Part shown: positions 1 to 12,330 of the stretch, piece by piece
How the letters are laid out: each line of letters starts with the position of its first letter
Position numbering within the stretch: the first letter of the stretch is position 1
From: Odobenus rosmarus divergens
Lineage: Eukaryota; Chordata; Mammalia; Carnivora; Odobenidae
Direction: 5' to 3'
Assembly: GCF_000321225.1 (NCBI RefSeq)
Contig: NW_004450660.1
Span: forward strand, 62,001-126,000
DNA length: 64,000 nucleotides
The notes under the pieces: model-generated
What the model saw: only the letters and a program-made list of their open reading frames with translations
Database searches by the model: none
Told to the model about the DNA's origin: nothing
Made by a program: the position numbers and the translations under genes

Positions 1-212
1 TTATAGGGCAAAATATAGACTCTCAACATAAATCTTTGTGACCATAAACCTGTTTATGTGCTTGGATTTCTGGCTGAATTCTGACTGGACAAAATGTCCA
101 TCAAAAGAGATACAGAATTGCCTGTTGTGATTCACAGTAGTTATGCTTCATAAAGTCACCAGGAACATTGAAGGAGTGCTTCTAAAGGAGATAGAGTTAG
201 GTTCCTGTGAAC

Positions 213-371
213 CTCTGGTCACCTTTTTGTCACCCTATTAATAAATAACCTTGTTTTATGTGCATTTCTGTTCAAAGGCACCTTTATTTAACATATATCA
301 ATGGTTCATTAACATGGAACTCACAACCAACAGCACCATAACTCATGCCTGAGCAAAGCTTATCTAACATG
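213..371 (+). repeat. Left arm of 159-bp inverted repeat
   Basis: The 159 bases from CTCTGGTCACC to TATCTAACATG recur as the reverse complement at 2090-2248. I count two mismatches, both at adjacent bases 300-301, and no gaps. The similarity stops sharply at both ends. It is not a Can-SINE, L1 or MIR that I recognise. Confidence 0.9.
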
Positions 372-1034
372 CGTGTTTTCTCCATAACACACATTACAGC
401 CTTCTTGCATCTGGAATACTAGATAGCACTTCAGCGCTGTGTGTCAGGGCCATTTTAAACAGCAAAATTAATGAGAAAAAGCAAAGAAACTGCAAAAAAA
501 AAAAATTGGCATTAGATCTCGAGAAGGACACTTGTTTATGGTATAAGAGCTGAAACAAGGAGGCTGAGCATTGTTCTGTTCAACCTCAGCTGGGAACGTG
601 CACATGGAGCCGCTCAGATTTGTTGCCACTTTGCACGTGTTTGTGAATGTGTTTGTGAATGACCACGAAAGTACTGCTGGGGTTGCAAATAAATTTTTGT
701 GAGTAGGCAGATTCACACATGGGGGTTATGCGAATAATGAAGATTGATTGTAGTTAGAAGAAAGTAATTTTGAGGGCATGTATGCCTTGGGTTGCCATTT
801 AAGCAGTTAAACCATTCCTTCTCAAGAGCTGAATCTAGGAGAAGTGACAATAGATCCAAGCTCTCCTACCTAGAGGGGCTGGATCCCCTTTCCTGGTGCT
901 AACACTTGAGACTTCTTTTAGGTCACAGTCCTTGCTTCTACTTGCACAAGTATGTCACCTTTGCCACCTCTCTATGATTCTGCAGTTAGCTTCCCTGTCC
1001 TGTCACATGCTCTGAATTGGGAGACATTACAAGA
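372..1034. other. Inter-arm unique sequence, no gene seen
   Basis: AT-rich non-coding sequence between the left inverted-repeat arm and a MIR. Short open frames here have no recognisable protein similarity. Confidence 0.5.
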
Positions 1035-1200
1035 AAGCAATGATTAAGAAAGCAGCCTTTGGATTCAGTTGGTCTGGGTTCAAATCCTGGTTCTACTACT
1101 GACTAGCTGTCTGCCCTTGGGCATGCTGTTCAGACTCTTGTGCATTGCTTTCTCATCTGTCCAATGGCTATAACACCACTGCCTATCTTGTGTTCGTAAT
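1035..1200 (+). repeat. MIR SINE
   Basis: The order of 'GGGTTCAAATCCTGGTTCT', 'ACTGACTAGCTG', 'CCCTTGGGCA' and 'TTTCTCATCTGTCCAATGG' is the MIR core and tail. Confidence 0.8.
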
Positions 1201-1381
1201 TGATGAGAAAATATGCATTTCAGGTATGTCAGGCGTTTAAGACAGGTAGCTCATTAGCCCTCAAATATGAGCTATTAATCTACTCAGCTATCCATACTCA
1301 ACTTTCCTTTCTGTTTTTCTTGAGGATTTGGTTATGCATCACCAACAAAACCAAAACCAAAAATAAAATTAAGGAAAAGAA

Positions 1382-1594
1382 GGGCGCCTGGGTGGCTCAG
1401 TCAGTTAAGCGTCAGACTCAGTTTTGGCTCAGGTCATGATCTCACAGTTGTGGGATTGAGCCCCATGTAGGGCTCCACACTCAGCATGGAGTCTATTTGG
1501 GATTTTCTCTCCTTCTACCTCTACCCTTCCCCTTGCTCACACATGGTCTCTTTCTCTCTCTTTCAAAGTAAGTAAATAAAATTAAAAAAAAAAT
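1382..1594 (+). mobile_element. Can-SINE, sense
   Basis: The element begins GGGCGCCTGGGTGGCTCAG and ends in an A-rich tail with AATAAA. The duplication AAGGAAAAGA flanks it at 1371-1380 and 1595-1604. Confidence 0.95.
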
Positions 1595-1865
1595 AAGGAA
1601 AAGATATAAGGTGAAAGATACTCAAATATGAAAAGGTGAAGCAGAGATGATGTTAGAAACAACTATTAGGTTAGGGAGAGAGAAACTCTCAAATTGGCCC
1701 TGAGTTCTGGCCAGTTTTTAAAAAAGAAAGTTCTGAGCCTCACTGTATTTTTGGATAAAAGCAATTGCTCAGGAAGTGCACAGCTAATTTTAGAATGGAG
1801 CAATTTTTTTCTCGGTTCTTCTTGGGGCACCTTGCTATTCAGATGCCTGTTACACTGATTTGTAG

Positions 1866-1891
1866 TGTGTGTGTGTGTATGTGTGTGTGTC
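1866..1891. repeat. (TG)n microsatellite
   Basis: A run of TG units with one TA interruption. Confidence 0.9.
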
Positions 1892-2089
1892 TGTGTATCT
1901 CCTTCACCCTGGAGTCTTGGCGATTGGATGTTAACTCACTGAACTTTAGGTCTTCAGGCGTAGTGTCCAGACACTGATTCCACTGAGAATTCCCTCCTTC
2001 TGATAAAGTGATTGCCAAAACACTTGTTTCCTCTTCCTCCAATTTTGTCATGGATCCCAGAGACACAACTCAAAGAAAAGCAGAGTCAA

Positions 2090-2248
2090 CATGTTAGATA
2101 AGCTTTGCTCAGGCATGAGTTATGGTGCTGTTGGTTGTGAGTTCCATGTTAATGAACCAGCGATATATGTTAAATAAAGGTGCCTTTGAACAGAAATGCA
2201 CATAAAACAAGGTTATTTATTAATAGGGTGACAAAAAGGTGACCAGAG
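2090..2248 (-). repeat. Right arm of 159-bp inverted repeat
   Basis: This is the reverse complement of 213-371 with 157 of 159 bases identical. The 1.7 kb between the arms holds a MIR, a Can-SINE with its own target duplication and a TG repeat. Confidence 0.9.
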
Positions 2249-2479
2249 TTTCGCAGAGAAAGGCATTGAGTGTTGTATCAAGATAATGAAGGCATCAGAG
2301 AGGCAGATAAAGGAATCAAGTGGCTTTTGTAAGGGGTTATATGGACTTGGGGGGCATTGTGACAGGGACCCTAAAGCCATAGTCTCCATGCTTTTGGGCC
2401 ATGCCCCTCTTTCAGCGAATAGTTTGAAACACATATACCGCGTGTATGCATTTATTTACCTGTAGATTCCGTATACTTA

Positions 2480-2670
2480 GTTCAGAACTATTGTAATACA
2501 TACATTATAATTTACATTTAAAGAGATGTTGAAAAGGAAGGATAATTGTCCTAAAAGTAGATTGTGGTGATAGCTGCATAACTCAGAAAGTTGACTAAAT
2601 ATTAGTCAATGAGCCACGTAAAATGTGTACATTTTATTGTATATCAATTATGCCTTCAAAGTAGTTTAAA
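2480..2670 (+). repeat. L1 3' end fragment
   Basis: 'GGTGATAGCTGCATAACTC' and 'GTACATTTTATTGTATATCA' resemble the terminal 3' UTR of old mammalian L1s. Confidence 0.5.
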
Positions 2671-3254
2671 AAGGAAAGGATGACAAGAAGAGGAAATTAG
2701 CAGTGTATAAACATTTAGAACCTATCATAAGTATAAAAAAGCTGTAGCTGTCCCCTAGTGTATTAATAAATCCTCATTTTGACTAAGAGTAATATGATCA
2801 GACATGCCGTGATTAACATTTTTAATCACTTCATTGTTTGATTTTTACAAAAATCTCATTCTCGGAGTATAATTACTGCTCATTGATACTTTTGCTTATG
2901 CTTCGTTATAGCATTTTCAGTCCACAGTTTCTTGGCAAGAATCTTTTTCAGTGACTAGGTAACATCTATAAATCTCTTTAGCCAGGTGTGCAGGTGTGCA
3001 CACGCACACTTTACATACAGTCTGTCCGTATGCCCCACACCGGATGATTCCAAGAGCATGTGGCCTACTAGGCACCTCTCTGTATGGTGAAACCTGCGTT
3101 TTTCCCTCAGAGCAGCTCCCAGTGGCTTGTGATTGGCTGATCTATGGATTAGGTTTCTTGTTGGCTTCCGATTTCTTCATTACCACCTTTCCCTGGGGGC
3201 ATTGCCTGCATATGTTTTTTAAATGGGTGTGTTTGTTTTTATAATTTCTTTCCT

Positions 3255-3385
3255 GTCTCCCCTAGGATTTATGCTCTCCAATGTCTGATGTCCGGGACAT
3301 TGTTTTGTTCATTGTGGCATGCCCAGCACATTGACTGATTCTTGGCACAAAATCTTGGCTCAATAAATATTGTCCAACAAGCAGA
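3255..3385 (+). repeat. L2 3' end fragment
   Basis: 'GGGACATTGTTTTGTTCATTG' is followed by 'CCCAGCACATTGACTG', then 'TTGGCTCAATAAATATTG', the typical L2 tail. Confidence 0.65.
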
Positions 3386-3944
3386 TCAATCTATGTCCTA
3401 AATTTTAGCAATAATGAATTTTTCTCAATTTTAAGGTAAAGATAAATATCTGTAGAAGTTCTGTTATTCGGTTCCTGCCTACACCAAGGTACTCACTTTG
3501 GAGACCACTGCCTGTCGGTGCGGTGGGTGGAACGTGAATGGTGTAGAGGGAGTTGGAAAGTGTGGGGGCAAGGTGACAGAGTGTGTGTTTTGCCGAGAGA
3601 CCAGACTTCCTCTTTGGGCATCTGATATTTGGGACAGACCCACCTTACCACTCTTCCCTTATAAAGGGAAAGTAAGGAAAGAATCTAATCAGAAAACAGA
3701 AGAGGTAAATGTAATACCTTTCCAAAATAGTGTAAGGCATTTTGGAAATACTGTGCAAAAGGCAGCTGCTGGTGATGTTTGAGGGATTTATAAGATTTGA
3801 AGGGTGGCATTGCGACATATGACTTTTCCACATTGGCAGGATGGGCAAGGACCAGGAAGTACTCAGGTGAATTACATCATTTCGATTTGTTTTGCAGAGC
3901 TGTTTTCTAACTTGATTGAAATCCAGTTTTTTTTTCTTTTTTTC

Positions 3945-4665
3945 CAAGATTAGGTTTCTTGAGATATAATTTACATACTAGAGTTTACTTGTTTAGGTAT
4001 ATGGTTGTCTGAATTTGAGACACAGAGACATGGGACCATAACCGTGATATAAAAGGTTTCTATCACCCCCCCCAAAGTTCCCTTGTCCTTTCTGTAGCCC
4101 ATCCTGCTATCCCTAGCAACCACTGATCTTATTTCTGTTCTTACAGTTTTCCCTTCTCCAGAATGTCATAAGGGATGATGTGATACAGTATATAGCCTTC
4201 TGCATTTGGCTTCAGGAACATACTGCTTTTATATTCATCCATGAAATTTTGTGTATTCATTCCTTTTTATTTCTGAGCAATTTGCCATTGCATGCACACA
4301 TGCCTTGTCTTTCAGTCCATTCACTAGTTAGTGGAAAGTGGGATGTTTTAAGTTTTTGATTTTGAATAAAGTTTCCATAAACACTTATGTACAGGTCATC
4401 ATATGCAAATCCATTTGAATTTCTCTTGAGTAAATACCACTAAGTGGGATTTCTGAGCCATGTGGTAATTGCAATTTTAATTGTATGAGAAACCATCAAA
4501 TGATTTTCCTAAGTGTCTGTGCCACTTTGCATTCCTTCCGGCAATTTATGAGAGTTCCAGTTGCTCTGCATCCTTGCCAGCACTTTGAGTTGTCAGGTTT
4601 TTGCATGTGCTTGTTTGTTTTTAGTCACTCTAGAAGATAGGTGGTTTAGTTGGAGTGTAATGGGA
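3945..4665 (-). repeat. Old L1, antisense
   Basis: The reverse complement of an L1 3' region: 'GAGTAAATACCACTAAGTGG', 'GTGCCACTTTGCATTCCTTC' and 'CATCCTTGCCAGCACTTTG' are in L1 order. It is too diverged to encode protein. Confidence 0.75.
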
Positions 4666-4931
4666 TGGATATGGTCTTAATTTTCCTTTGCAGTCATTAC
4701 TCTTTTCCTCGAGGGAACCTCCCCACCTTGCTTTTTCACTTCACTGGCTCCATTTGGATAGGAAGTAGGATTGACACCTCATTAAATACTGCCACCAGTT
4801 CTGGTCCTTTCTCTTCATTGTATATGTTACACCTGCTTTGCTCTTAACTGAATTCTTATCATTAGATTATAAACTTCTTATAGTCAGGTTTATGCTACTC
4901 TGATAAGAACCAGTAGATACTCAGGTAGCCC

Positions 4932-5110
4932 TTTTTTAAAAAATTATTTTTAACTTAATTTAATTATTCATTTGAAAGAGAGAGTGAACAGGAGCAGGGT
5001 TAGAGGGAGAAGCAGACTCCCTGCTGAGCAGGGAGTCTTGATTCCAAGACCCTGAGATCATGACCTGAGCTGAAGTCAGACGTTTAACTGACTGAGCCAC
5101 CCAGGTGCCC
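4932..5110 (-). mobile_element. Can-SINE, antisense
   Basis: T-rich head (complement of the A tail), GA-rich stretch, 'CCCTGCTGAGCAGGGAG', and end 'CTGAGCCACCCAGGTGCCC'. Target duplications are degraded. Confidence 0.9.
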
Positions 5111-5458
5111 TCATGAAGCCCTTCTATAATTGATTTTTTAGGGGATAAGAAAACATAGAATCAGCCCTGAAAAAATCATTATTTAAAAAAAAAACCTCTC
5201 TTTTTATATCTTTTTTTGTATATAAGATATTATTAGTAGATTTTTTAGGAATTTAAGAAAAGCATGTTTGCCAGATTTCCAGTCCTGAATTGAGGATCAA
5301 ATGGTGGAACACTGTTATTAATATTATTGTTTAGGCTAATAGTATAAGGACTTTTTAATTGCTCCAGCTACATTACTATGTCTTCTTCACTTAGGATCAA
5401 GTGCTATTTCAAAAGCGCCCATTGAAATGTCTTCTATTGAAGCAATTAGGCTTGGTTG

Positions 5459-5610
5459 GGCTTGGTTTCAAATTCTGCCAATTTTCAAGCTCTCTGCAAA
5501 TTCAGCTGTAAGCATAATTAATGTTTTAGACACATAATAACATAGATTTATCCCTGCAACTTTGGTTATCTTGAGTCATATCTTTTCACAGATTGCAATA
5601 TGAAGACTTA
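5459..5610 (+). repeat. Tandem duplication, unit 1
   Basis: Starts GGCTTGGTTTCAAATTCTGC and ends TGAAGACTTA. The next 153 bases repeat it with roughly 80% identity by eye, including TTGAGTCATATCTT near the end. Confidence 0.8.
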
Positions 5611-5763
5611 GGCTTGGTTTCAAATTCTGCTAATTTTCAAACTCTGATCAAATTCATTTGTAAGCATAATTGATATCTTAGGCATAGAATAATACAGATT
5701 TATGCCTACAGCTTTGAGAATATTGAGTCATATCTTCTTCAATGGCTGCCTTATAAAGACTTA
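5611..5763 (+). repeat. Tandem duplication, unit 2
   Basis: Head-to-tail copy of 5459-5610 with substitutions and small gaps. The two units meet without a spacer. Confidence 0.8.
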
Positions 5764-6729
5764 TTAAAAACTGATGTCTCAGTATTAATTTTCAGTGTTG
5801 ATGTAGATGTAAGCAGTCTCATGGGGTTATAATAGCTTTAAAAGGACAGAATTGATCAAACTCACATGCATATAATTATGCATCACTGTAGACAGTTTTG
5901 TAGTAGTTCTTGTTTTTCCTCAAGCACAATTTAATATACCTAGCATTCAGAAGAAAATCTTCTCACCTCAGTATTTTGCACAGAGTCCATTATACCCTCA
6001 GGTCTACAGGCAATTGTTTTATTAATCCACGGTCTCTCAAGGCCCACCTCTGAACCTGAAGAATATTATGTTGTTCTCTGGCCTGGACGACTGTGTTCCA
6101 ACAGTGATATTTGACAGTGATACTGTTTTAGAATTTGAAACAAGGGAGGGTGTCTACAACAAATGGTTTCAATGGAGAAAATAGTCATTTTAAAGTATTT
6201 CATTCATCCATCTTTTTTTTTATGTGGATGGAACTGGAGGGTTTTTTTTTTTTAAATTTTAATGCATCCATCCATCTTAATGAATTTTGTTCCAATGGCC
6301 CATTTTCAGCTAGCAGGATAAAACACAGGAGGGAGAGCAAGGTGGTGGAGTGGGCAAGGATAGCACAACGGTTCTAACTAGTGGAAGTCGTGTCCCTGTT
6401 GGGGGACCTTTGAAAATGTGTATGTTTTTGAGGGTCACAGTGACAAGGGGCATTGCTGGCATATGGGAGGTAGAGGCTGGGGTTGGCAACTATCATCCTA
6501 TAATGCATAGGACAGTCCCATACAATAAAGCATTGTCCTGCTCTAAATGACAGTAGGGCCTTCTGTTGAGCAACGCTGAGATAAGCCTGGCTTTCAGTTT
6601 GCAGCTTTGTGAACCCGAAAAAGTTGCATTTTCCTCGTCGGTAAAGTTGGAGTGAAAATATGTATTTATAAGATCATTCTGAGCGCTGCCGACGATGTAC
6701 ATAAAACAGTGAACACAGGACCAGATATG
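5764..6729. other. Unique non-coding sequence
   Basis: Contains a T9 and a T12 tract near 6213-6253 and no gene or confidently assigned repeat. The open frames near 6135-6550 show no codon or family signal. Confidence 0.45.
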
Positions 6730-7303
6730 TGTTAGGAACTAGTAAAGAATCATTGGCATCCTTTTTAACCCTCCAGTACCTTCTCATCCCACTCCGAGTA
6801 AAACTCAGGGTCCTCACAGTGGCACACAAGGACCTGCCTGATCTGACATCCTGCTCCCCTCTGAACTCCTTTCCTACCGGTCCCACGCCTGGCTCTGCTC
6901 CAGTCACCCTGGCCTTCTTCCTGTTTCTCAGTCTTCCCGAGAGATCTGCCCTGCTCTGGACCTTCTGCACTTGGCCTGTCTTCTGTGTGGAAGGTGCTTC
7001 CCCTGCATGCATCCACTTGGCTCTCTCCCTTACTGCTTCTGTTCTCTCTGCTCACCTTATCGGAGGGGGGCTTTCCTGACGCGTGATGTAAAGATGGCAG
7101 CCTGGTTGTCTGCAGCCACTCTTTCCCCTCAGCTCTTGCTCTTTTTGCCATCCCCCAACATATTCCATATATTTTTGCTTGTTGTCTGTCTCTTCCAAGT
7201 AGAACCTAAGTTTCATGAAAGCAAGGACTCTGTGTTGTTCACTGATGTATCCCCAGTGGCTATAATACCACAAGTGCATAAATATTTATTGAATAAATGA
7301 ATT
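6730..7303 (+). repeat. Long L2 element (3' end)
   Basis: L2 landmarks occur in order: 'AAACTCAGGGTCCTCACAGT', 'CAGTCACCCTGGCCTTCTTC', 'GAAAGCAAGGACTCTGTG' and the tail 'AATATTTATTGAATAAATGA'. The overlapping open frames on both strands here are products of this repeat, not genes. Confidence 0.85.
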
Positions 7304-8544
7304 AGTAAAAATAGCAAAGGAAAAGGATACATTGTGGTTGACAATGCTTGGTGTGTACAAATGCTGTTTGTGTTTATCATAAAGTTATACTTTCTGCTAG
7401 TTCAATCATTTTTAATCCAGATGATGGAATTGTTTACTAGAATCTTACTATCTAAACAATTTTGACAGACATTATAAGAGATAGCGGATGGCTGGTTGTC
7501 TAAGAATTGTATTTCTCTATTCTCCTCCATCACTTTTAATTGAGGAAAGCATGAAACTTTTATTTTTATGTAAGATGGCCTTAAGGGTATTATGATGTGA
7601 TTTTCTTTGAGTATATGTTTTTATTTTATTTTTTTTTGAGCATATGTTTTTAAATTGATTGCAAATATGTAGAAGCCATCAGTAAAATTGTCCATAGAAT
7701 TGTTGAGTTGTCCTGTCTTCTTGGAGGAGGTGTGATTGTTCTTTGGAGAGACAGTTGGTGTTTGCTGCTTCTGTTGACATAGGCTTAGCTTGGGTTTGGG
7801 GAGTGCTTTGGAAGTTTCTGTTATAAAATAAACTACTGGCTTGGTGTTTTGAAAGTAGGGCAATGATAAACTGTGTGTGATGTTTATTTAAAAGCTAGGT
7901 ATTTGTAAAAGTTTCTTCTTGCTTTTGATAGGTACAGCCACATTTCTGAAAGATTTCACTTTGTATTCTGAAATATTTATATTGATTCAGTGACTGACAG
8001 CTATACACAGTTTGTTAAACACGTTCTGTTTCACACCAGAAATGGTGTAGGAGGATGTATCGAAGGCTTCTTTTGTTCTAAATTAATGTCCGTCTTTGGG
8101 CTTAACTTTCAGTCACATTTTTATACGCTAAGATGGCTTCTACAATATGCCATTTACTTAAGAGGGATTCAGTTTTTACTGGAAATTGACATCTTCCCCT
8201 AATTCTATCCCTCTGCCAGTAAGGGTCTAAAGATACTTCAGGTGTTCTGCTTCTGCAAGTAATTCCTAGATGAAGAAACCGTTAAATGTGATAATAATGT
8301 TAGGCAGGACATTTGAGGTTTGGAAGTTGTTTTGCAATGTAGATACTGGGTAAGAGATCAGTGTGTGTGGTTTAATAGGAGGACATTAAACTCAAGTGTG
8401 TGAAGAAGTAAATTACTTTCTCTTACACTTGGTGCATGTTGTTAAGACTATGCAATTGTTTGTTGAACAATGCTTGATTTTCAAAATTTGGGTCTGTAGC
8501 TCCATGGCAGATAAGAAATATTCTGATAAGGGAATCAAGAAAAT
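7304..8544. other. Unique AT-rich sequence
   Basis: No exon, RNA gene or clearly recognisable repeat seen. Confidence 0.45.
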
Positions 8545-8602
8545 TGTGTGTGTATGTGTGTTTATGGGTGTGTGTGTGTGTACGCGTGCACACACACACA
8601 CG
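8545..8602. repeat. TG/CA palindromic microsatellite
   Basis: A (TG)n run meets a (CA)n run at the palindromic centre ACGCGT (8582-8587). The arms of about 17 bp can pair with one mismatch at 8581/8588. Confidence 0.85.
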
Positions 8603-8699
8603 TATGCACCAGCAAGTGGTGGGGAGCAATTTTGTCAAGAGAGAATTATTGATTGAATACTGTAGCCAGAGAAGCACGTACCTTTAGCAAGAGTATTAC

Positions 8700-9330
8700 G
8701 CCCATCTACCTCTAACCATGATCAAGTGTTCTCAGCTTGACCTACATCCTTCTTCCCCTTCAGCCTAATTTTATCTGTTGCCATCAGTTTTTCCTTTCCT
8801 ACACCCTTCAGAACTTACCCCAGTCAGACTTTCTTTCCCCTCCTGCCCCCACAGTAAGTCATACCAAGATTACAATAAACTCCATTGCGCCACATGGATG
8901 CTTTCAGGACTGGTGTTATCTGCAAGCAGCTCTTGATACTCTTGACCACTTCCTCTATAAAATACCCTTCCTTTGTCTGCTCTGTTTTGGTTTCTAGTTG
9001 TCATGAGGTGACACTGCACTTTTTCATCCTCTTTGGCTATATCATATTAATGTCCTTTGCAAGTTTGTCCTGCTCTAACAGATCGTTCAGTGCTGGAGTT
9101 CATTAAGGCTCATGCCATCTTTCCATTTCATACTCTTCTTGGCAAGGTTGTCTATTACTATGCCTGCAGTGACCATAATATGAATGCCAATCTCTCCAAA
9201 CTCTTGTCTCTAGACCTGATCTCTCAGCTCCACAGTCATGTACTCAGCTACCAAATGGCTTCTCCAGTTGAACTTCTGAAACAAAGAGAAACCAAGACTA
9301 TCTCACAATATGCACTTATGAGTGAATAGC
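8700..9330 (+). repeat. Probable old L2-like sequence
   Basis: CT-rich sense sequence with phrases such as 'CTAGACCTGATCTCTCAGC' and 'CAGTTGAACTTCTGAAACA' that resemble internal L2. It is diverged; family assignment is tentative. Confidence 0.3.
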
Positions 9331-10439
9331 TCTAGTATTTTTTAATTGGGCTGGACTCAATCCTGACATCCTCCTTCCTCTCATTCCTTTTATTGAGTCC
9401 CTTTAACTCAATATCATTACTGTTGCTCAGTACCTCCCTTCTTTTCTTTACTGATTAAACAATAAAACAGAAGAATCAGAAGAATATAGGTCTAAGCAAC
9501 ACAATCAGCTTCAAATAATTGACATATAGAGAACCCAAGAACTGCAGATTGACTGTAAGTTGAGCCATAAAGAAAGCCTCCATTTGCAGAGGAATGAAAA
9601 CATGAATTTTCTATTCTGACTTAATTCTTAGGAATTAAGCTAAAAGTCAATAACATGAAGATAACCAGATAATCCCATTTCTTTTTTAGAATGAAGCACT
9701 ATACCTCTAAAAACAAACAAAAACAACAACAAAAACTATCCTATAGTTTATATCCTATAGAAGAGCTTAAGATGGAAATTAGGAAGTATTTTAAATGGTA
9801 ATGAAAATATGACACACCAAAACTTGTTTGATGCAACTCACTCAGTGCTTAGAGGGTAATTTGTAGCATTAAATGGATAAATAAAAGAATAGTACAATCC
9901 AGAAATCGTTATCTAATTTTCTATGTCAAGAATTAAAAAAAAAAAAAAAGAACAAATCAAACCCAAAGGGTATAGAAAGAATGAAGGAGTAAAAATAAGA
10001 ATGGGAATCAATAAGTAAAATCAACAAAGAAAAGTTAGCTTTAGAAAAGTTAGTAAACTAATAAACCCTTTGCAAGACTGATCAGGAAAAACAATATAGA
10101 ATATATTACCAATATCCTGTTACCTATTGAATTTGAAGCCCCATTCAGTGCAGAAAGGAAAAAGAACAGGTATTTTAGAAAAGATGAAACAAAATTGTCA
10201 TCATTTGGAAAATAATTTAGTGGTCTACATTGAAAACCAGAATTATAATTTATGGACAAGTTATTATAATAAATGACCTTAAAAAGATGGCAGGAATTAG
10301 AATCCATATATAAAAGTCAATTGTTTTCCTCTATACTAGCTACTGAAAACTAAAATATACAAATATCAATAACTGCAAAACTATGAAGTACCTAGAAATT
10401 AATTTGACAAAATATGTGCAGGTTGCGTATTCTGCAAAT

Positions 10440-11203
10440 TTATATATATGTAACTGATGATCAATTAAAGACTGTTAAGAGTTATACATACAATATGATT
10501 CAGTGATCATGCTACTTGGTATTTATGCAAATCAGCTGAAAATTTATGTTTGCACAAAAATCTGTGCACAAATGTTTACAACAACTTTATTCATAATTGC
10601 CATAAATTTGAAGCAACCAAAATGTCCTTCAGCAGCTGAATGGATAAACAAACTGGAATGGAATATTATTCAGCAACAAAAATAAGCTATCAAGCCACAA
10701 AAAGGTATGAAGGAAATGTAAATAAATATTACTAAGTGCAAGAAGCCAGTTGTTTGAAAAGTCTGTCTGATATATGTTTCCAACTATATGACATTCTGGA
10801 AAAGACAAAACTATAGAGATAGTAAAAAGATCAGTGGGTGCCAGGGGCTCATGGGGAGGGGAGGGAGGAATGAGTAGGTGGGGCAGAGGGAATTTTTAAA
10901 GCAGTGAAACTATTCTGTAGGATACTATAATGGTGGATTCATGGCACTATACATATGTCCAAACTCAGAAATGTACAATACAAAGAATGAACCCTAGGGT
11001 AAATTATGGATTTTAGTTAATAATAATACATCAGCAATACTTCATCAGTTGTAACAGATATACCACATTAATAACAGATGGCAATAATTGGAGAACTTTT
11101 GTTGAGGAGAAGAGGGGATATATGGGAACACTCATACTTTTGTGCAGTTATTGTGTATACCTAATACTGCTCTAAAAAATAAAGTCTTATTAAAAAAAAG
11201 ACC
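10440..11203 (+). repeat. Second L1 3' end nested in the older L1
   Basis: 'CAGCAGCTGAATGGATAAAC' is followed by the L1 3' UTR phrases 'GGTGCCAGGGGCTCATGGGG' and 'TATTGTGTATACCTAATACT', and then an A-rich end with AATAAAG near 11180-11203. Confidence 0.7.
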
Positions 11204-12149
11204 TAGAAAGTAACCATATTCATGGGGAGGAAGGTAACAATATCTTGAAGCTGTCCTCAGATTAATTTGTAAAGCAGCTGCCAACCAAAATGTTCACCAC
11301 TTTTATTTGGGATTGGGGGTATTAGACAAATAAATAGATCTAAAATTTACATGGAAGAGTAGAGAAGAAAGAAACCGCAACAAGGTGGGAACCTTACCCA
11401 GCTAGATATCAAACCTATAGTAATTAATTATGTGATATTGGTACAAGTATCAATAACCAGGTACAGATCTTATATATGGAAATTATATACCTGATAGAGA
11501 TGGTCTGGTACATCACTGAAATTTTTTTTATTAAAAAATTTTATTAAAAAAGGTTCCTTGAATTTTGATTGTGTACGTAGATAAAAAATAAAATCTCACC
11601 CCCCTCTAAAACCATAAGTAAACAATTTAGGTAGAACAAATGACTGTGAAATGCAAAACTTCAGAGCTTTTCCAAGAAAATATATGAAAATATATTAGTG
11701 ATCCTGAGGATTTTTAAACCATACCCATCACATACATGCCACACACACAAACACAACATGTGAAGAAAAAAATATTGATAAATTGAACTCATCAAAGTTT
11801 TTTCAGATGTGAATCATGACACCACATACATTTTTTTAAAAGCTACGTATTGGGTAGAGAGTTTTGCAGCTGAAAGTACTAAAGAAGCATTATTATCAAA
11901 GTAATGTACTGTTTCAAATAAGAGAAAACAAAGCTATCAACCCATAGAGTAATGGGTCCCCTTTCACAATTTCAGATTGGCAAATACTAAAAAAAAAAAA
12001 TCTTGAAATAGACATTGCACAACAGGAACTTATTGGCTGATGTTGGTTATGTTAATTAATATGTCTACTTTGGAAAACAGTTTGGCAATATCTAGCCAGT
12101 CAAGTTTAGGATACACATAACCTACAAGTCAGCAATTCATCTCTGAGGT

Positions 12150-12330
12150 AGGGTGTTTCTCAGTGAGGCCTTATTCTTAATTTGGGCAGGACAGATCTCT
12201 CTTATAAGACAGCTTTCAAAAACTCTGATTTGCACCCACTGTGTATGAGTTATGCCCCCTACTGTGGTCATTAAAATAACCATTCTTTACATGTTTCTAG
12301 CCACTTTTAGTGGGGCAGTCCAGAGCTGAT
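12150..12330 (+). mobile_element. MER5A-like non-autonomous hAT element
   Basis: The order 'TTAATTTGGGCAGGACAGAT', 'ATGCCCCCTACTGTGGTCAT', 'AAAATAACCATTCTTTACAT' resembles a MER5A-type element. It interrupts the older L1. Confidence 0.45.

Noticed and set aside
6729..7300. Overlapping open frames of 109-128 residues on both strands
   Set aside because: They coincide with a long L2 element; frames on both strands with no family similarity are repeat shadows.
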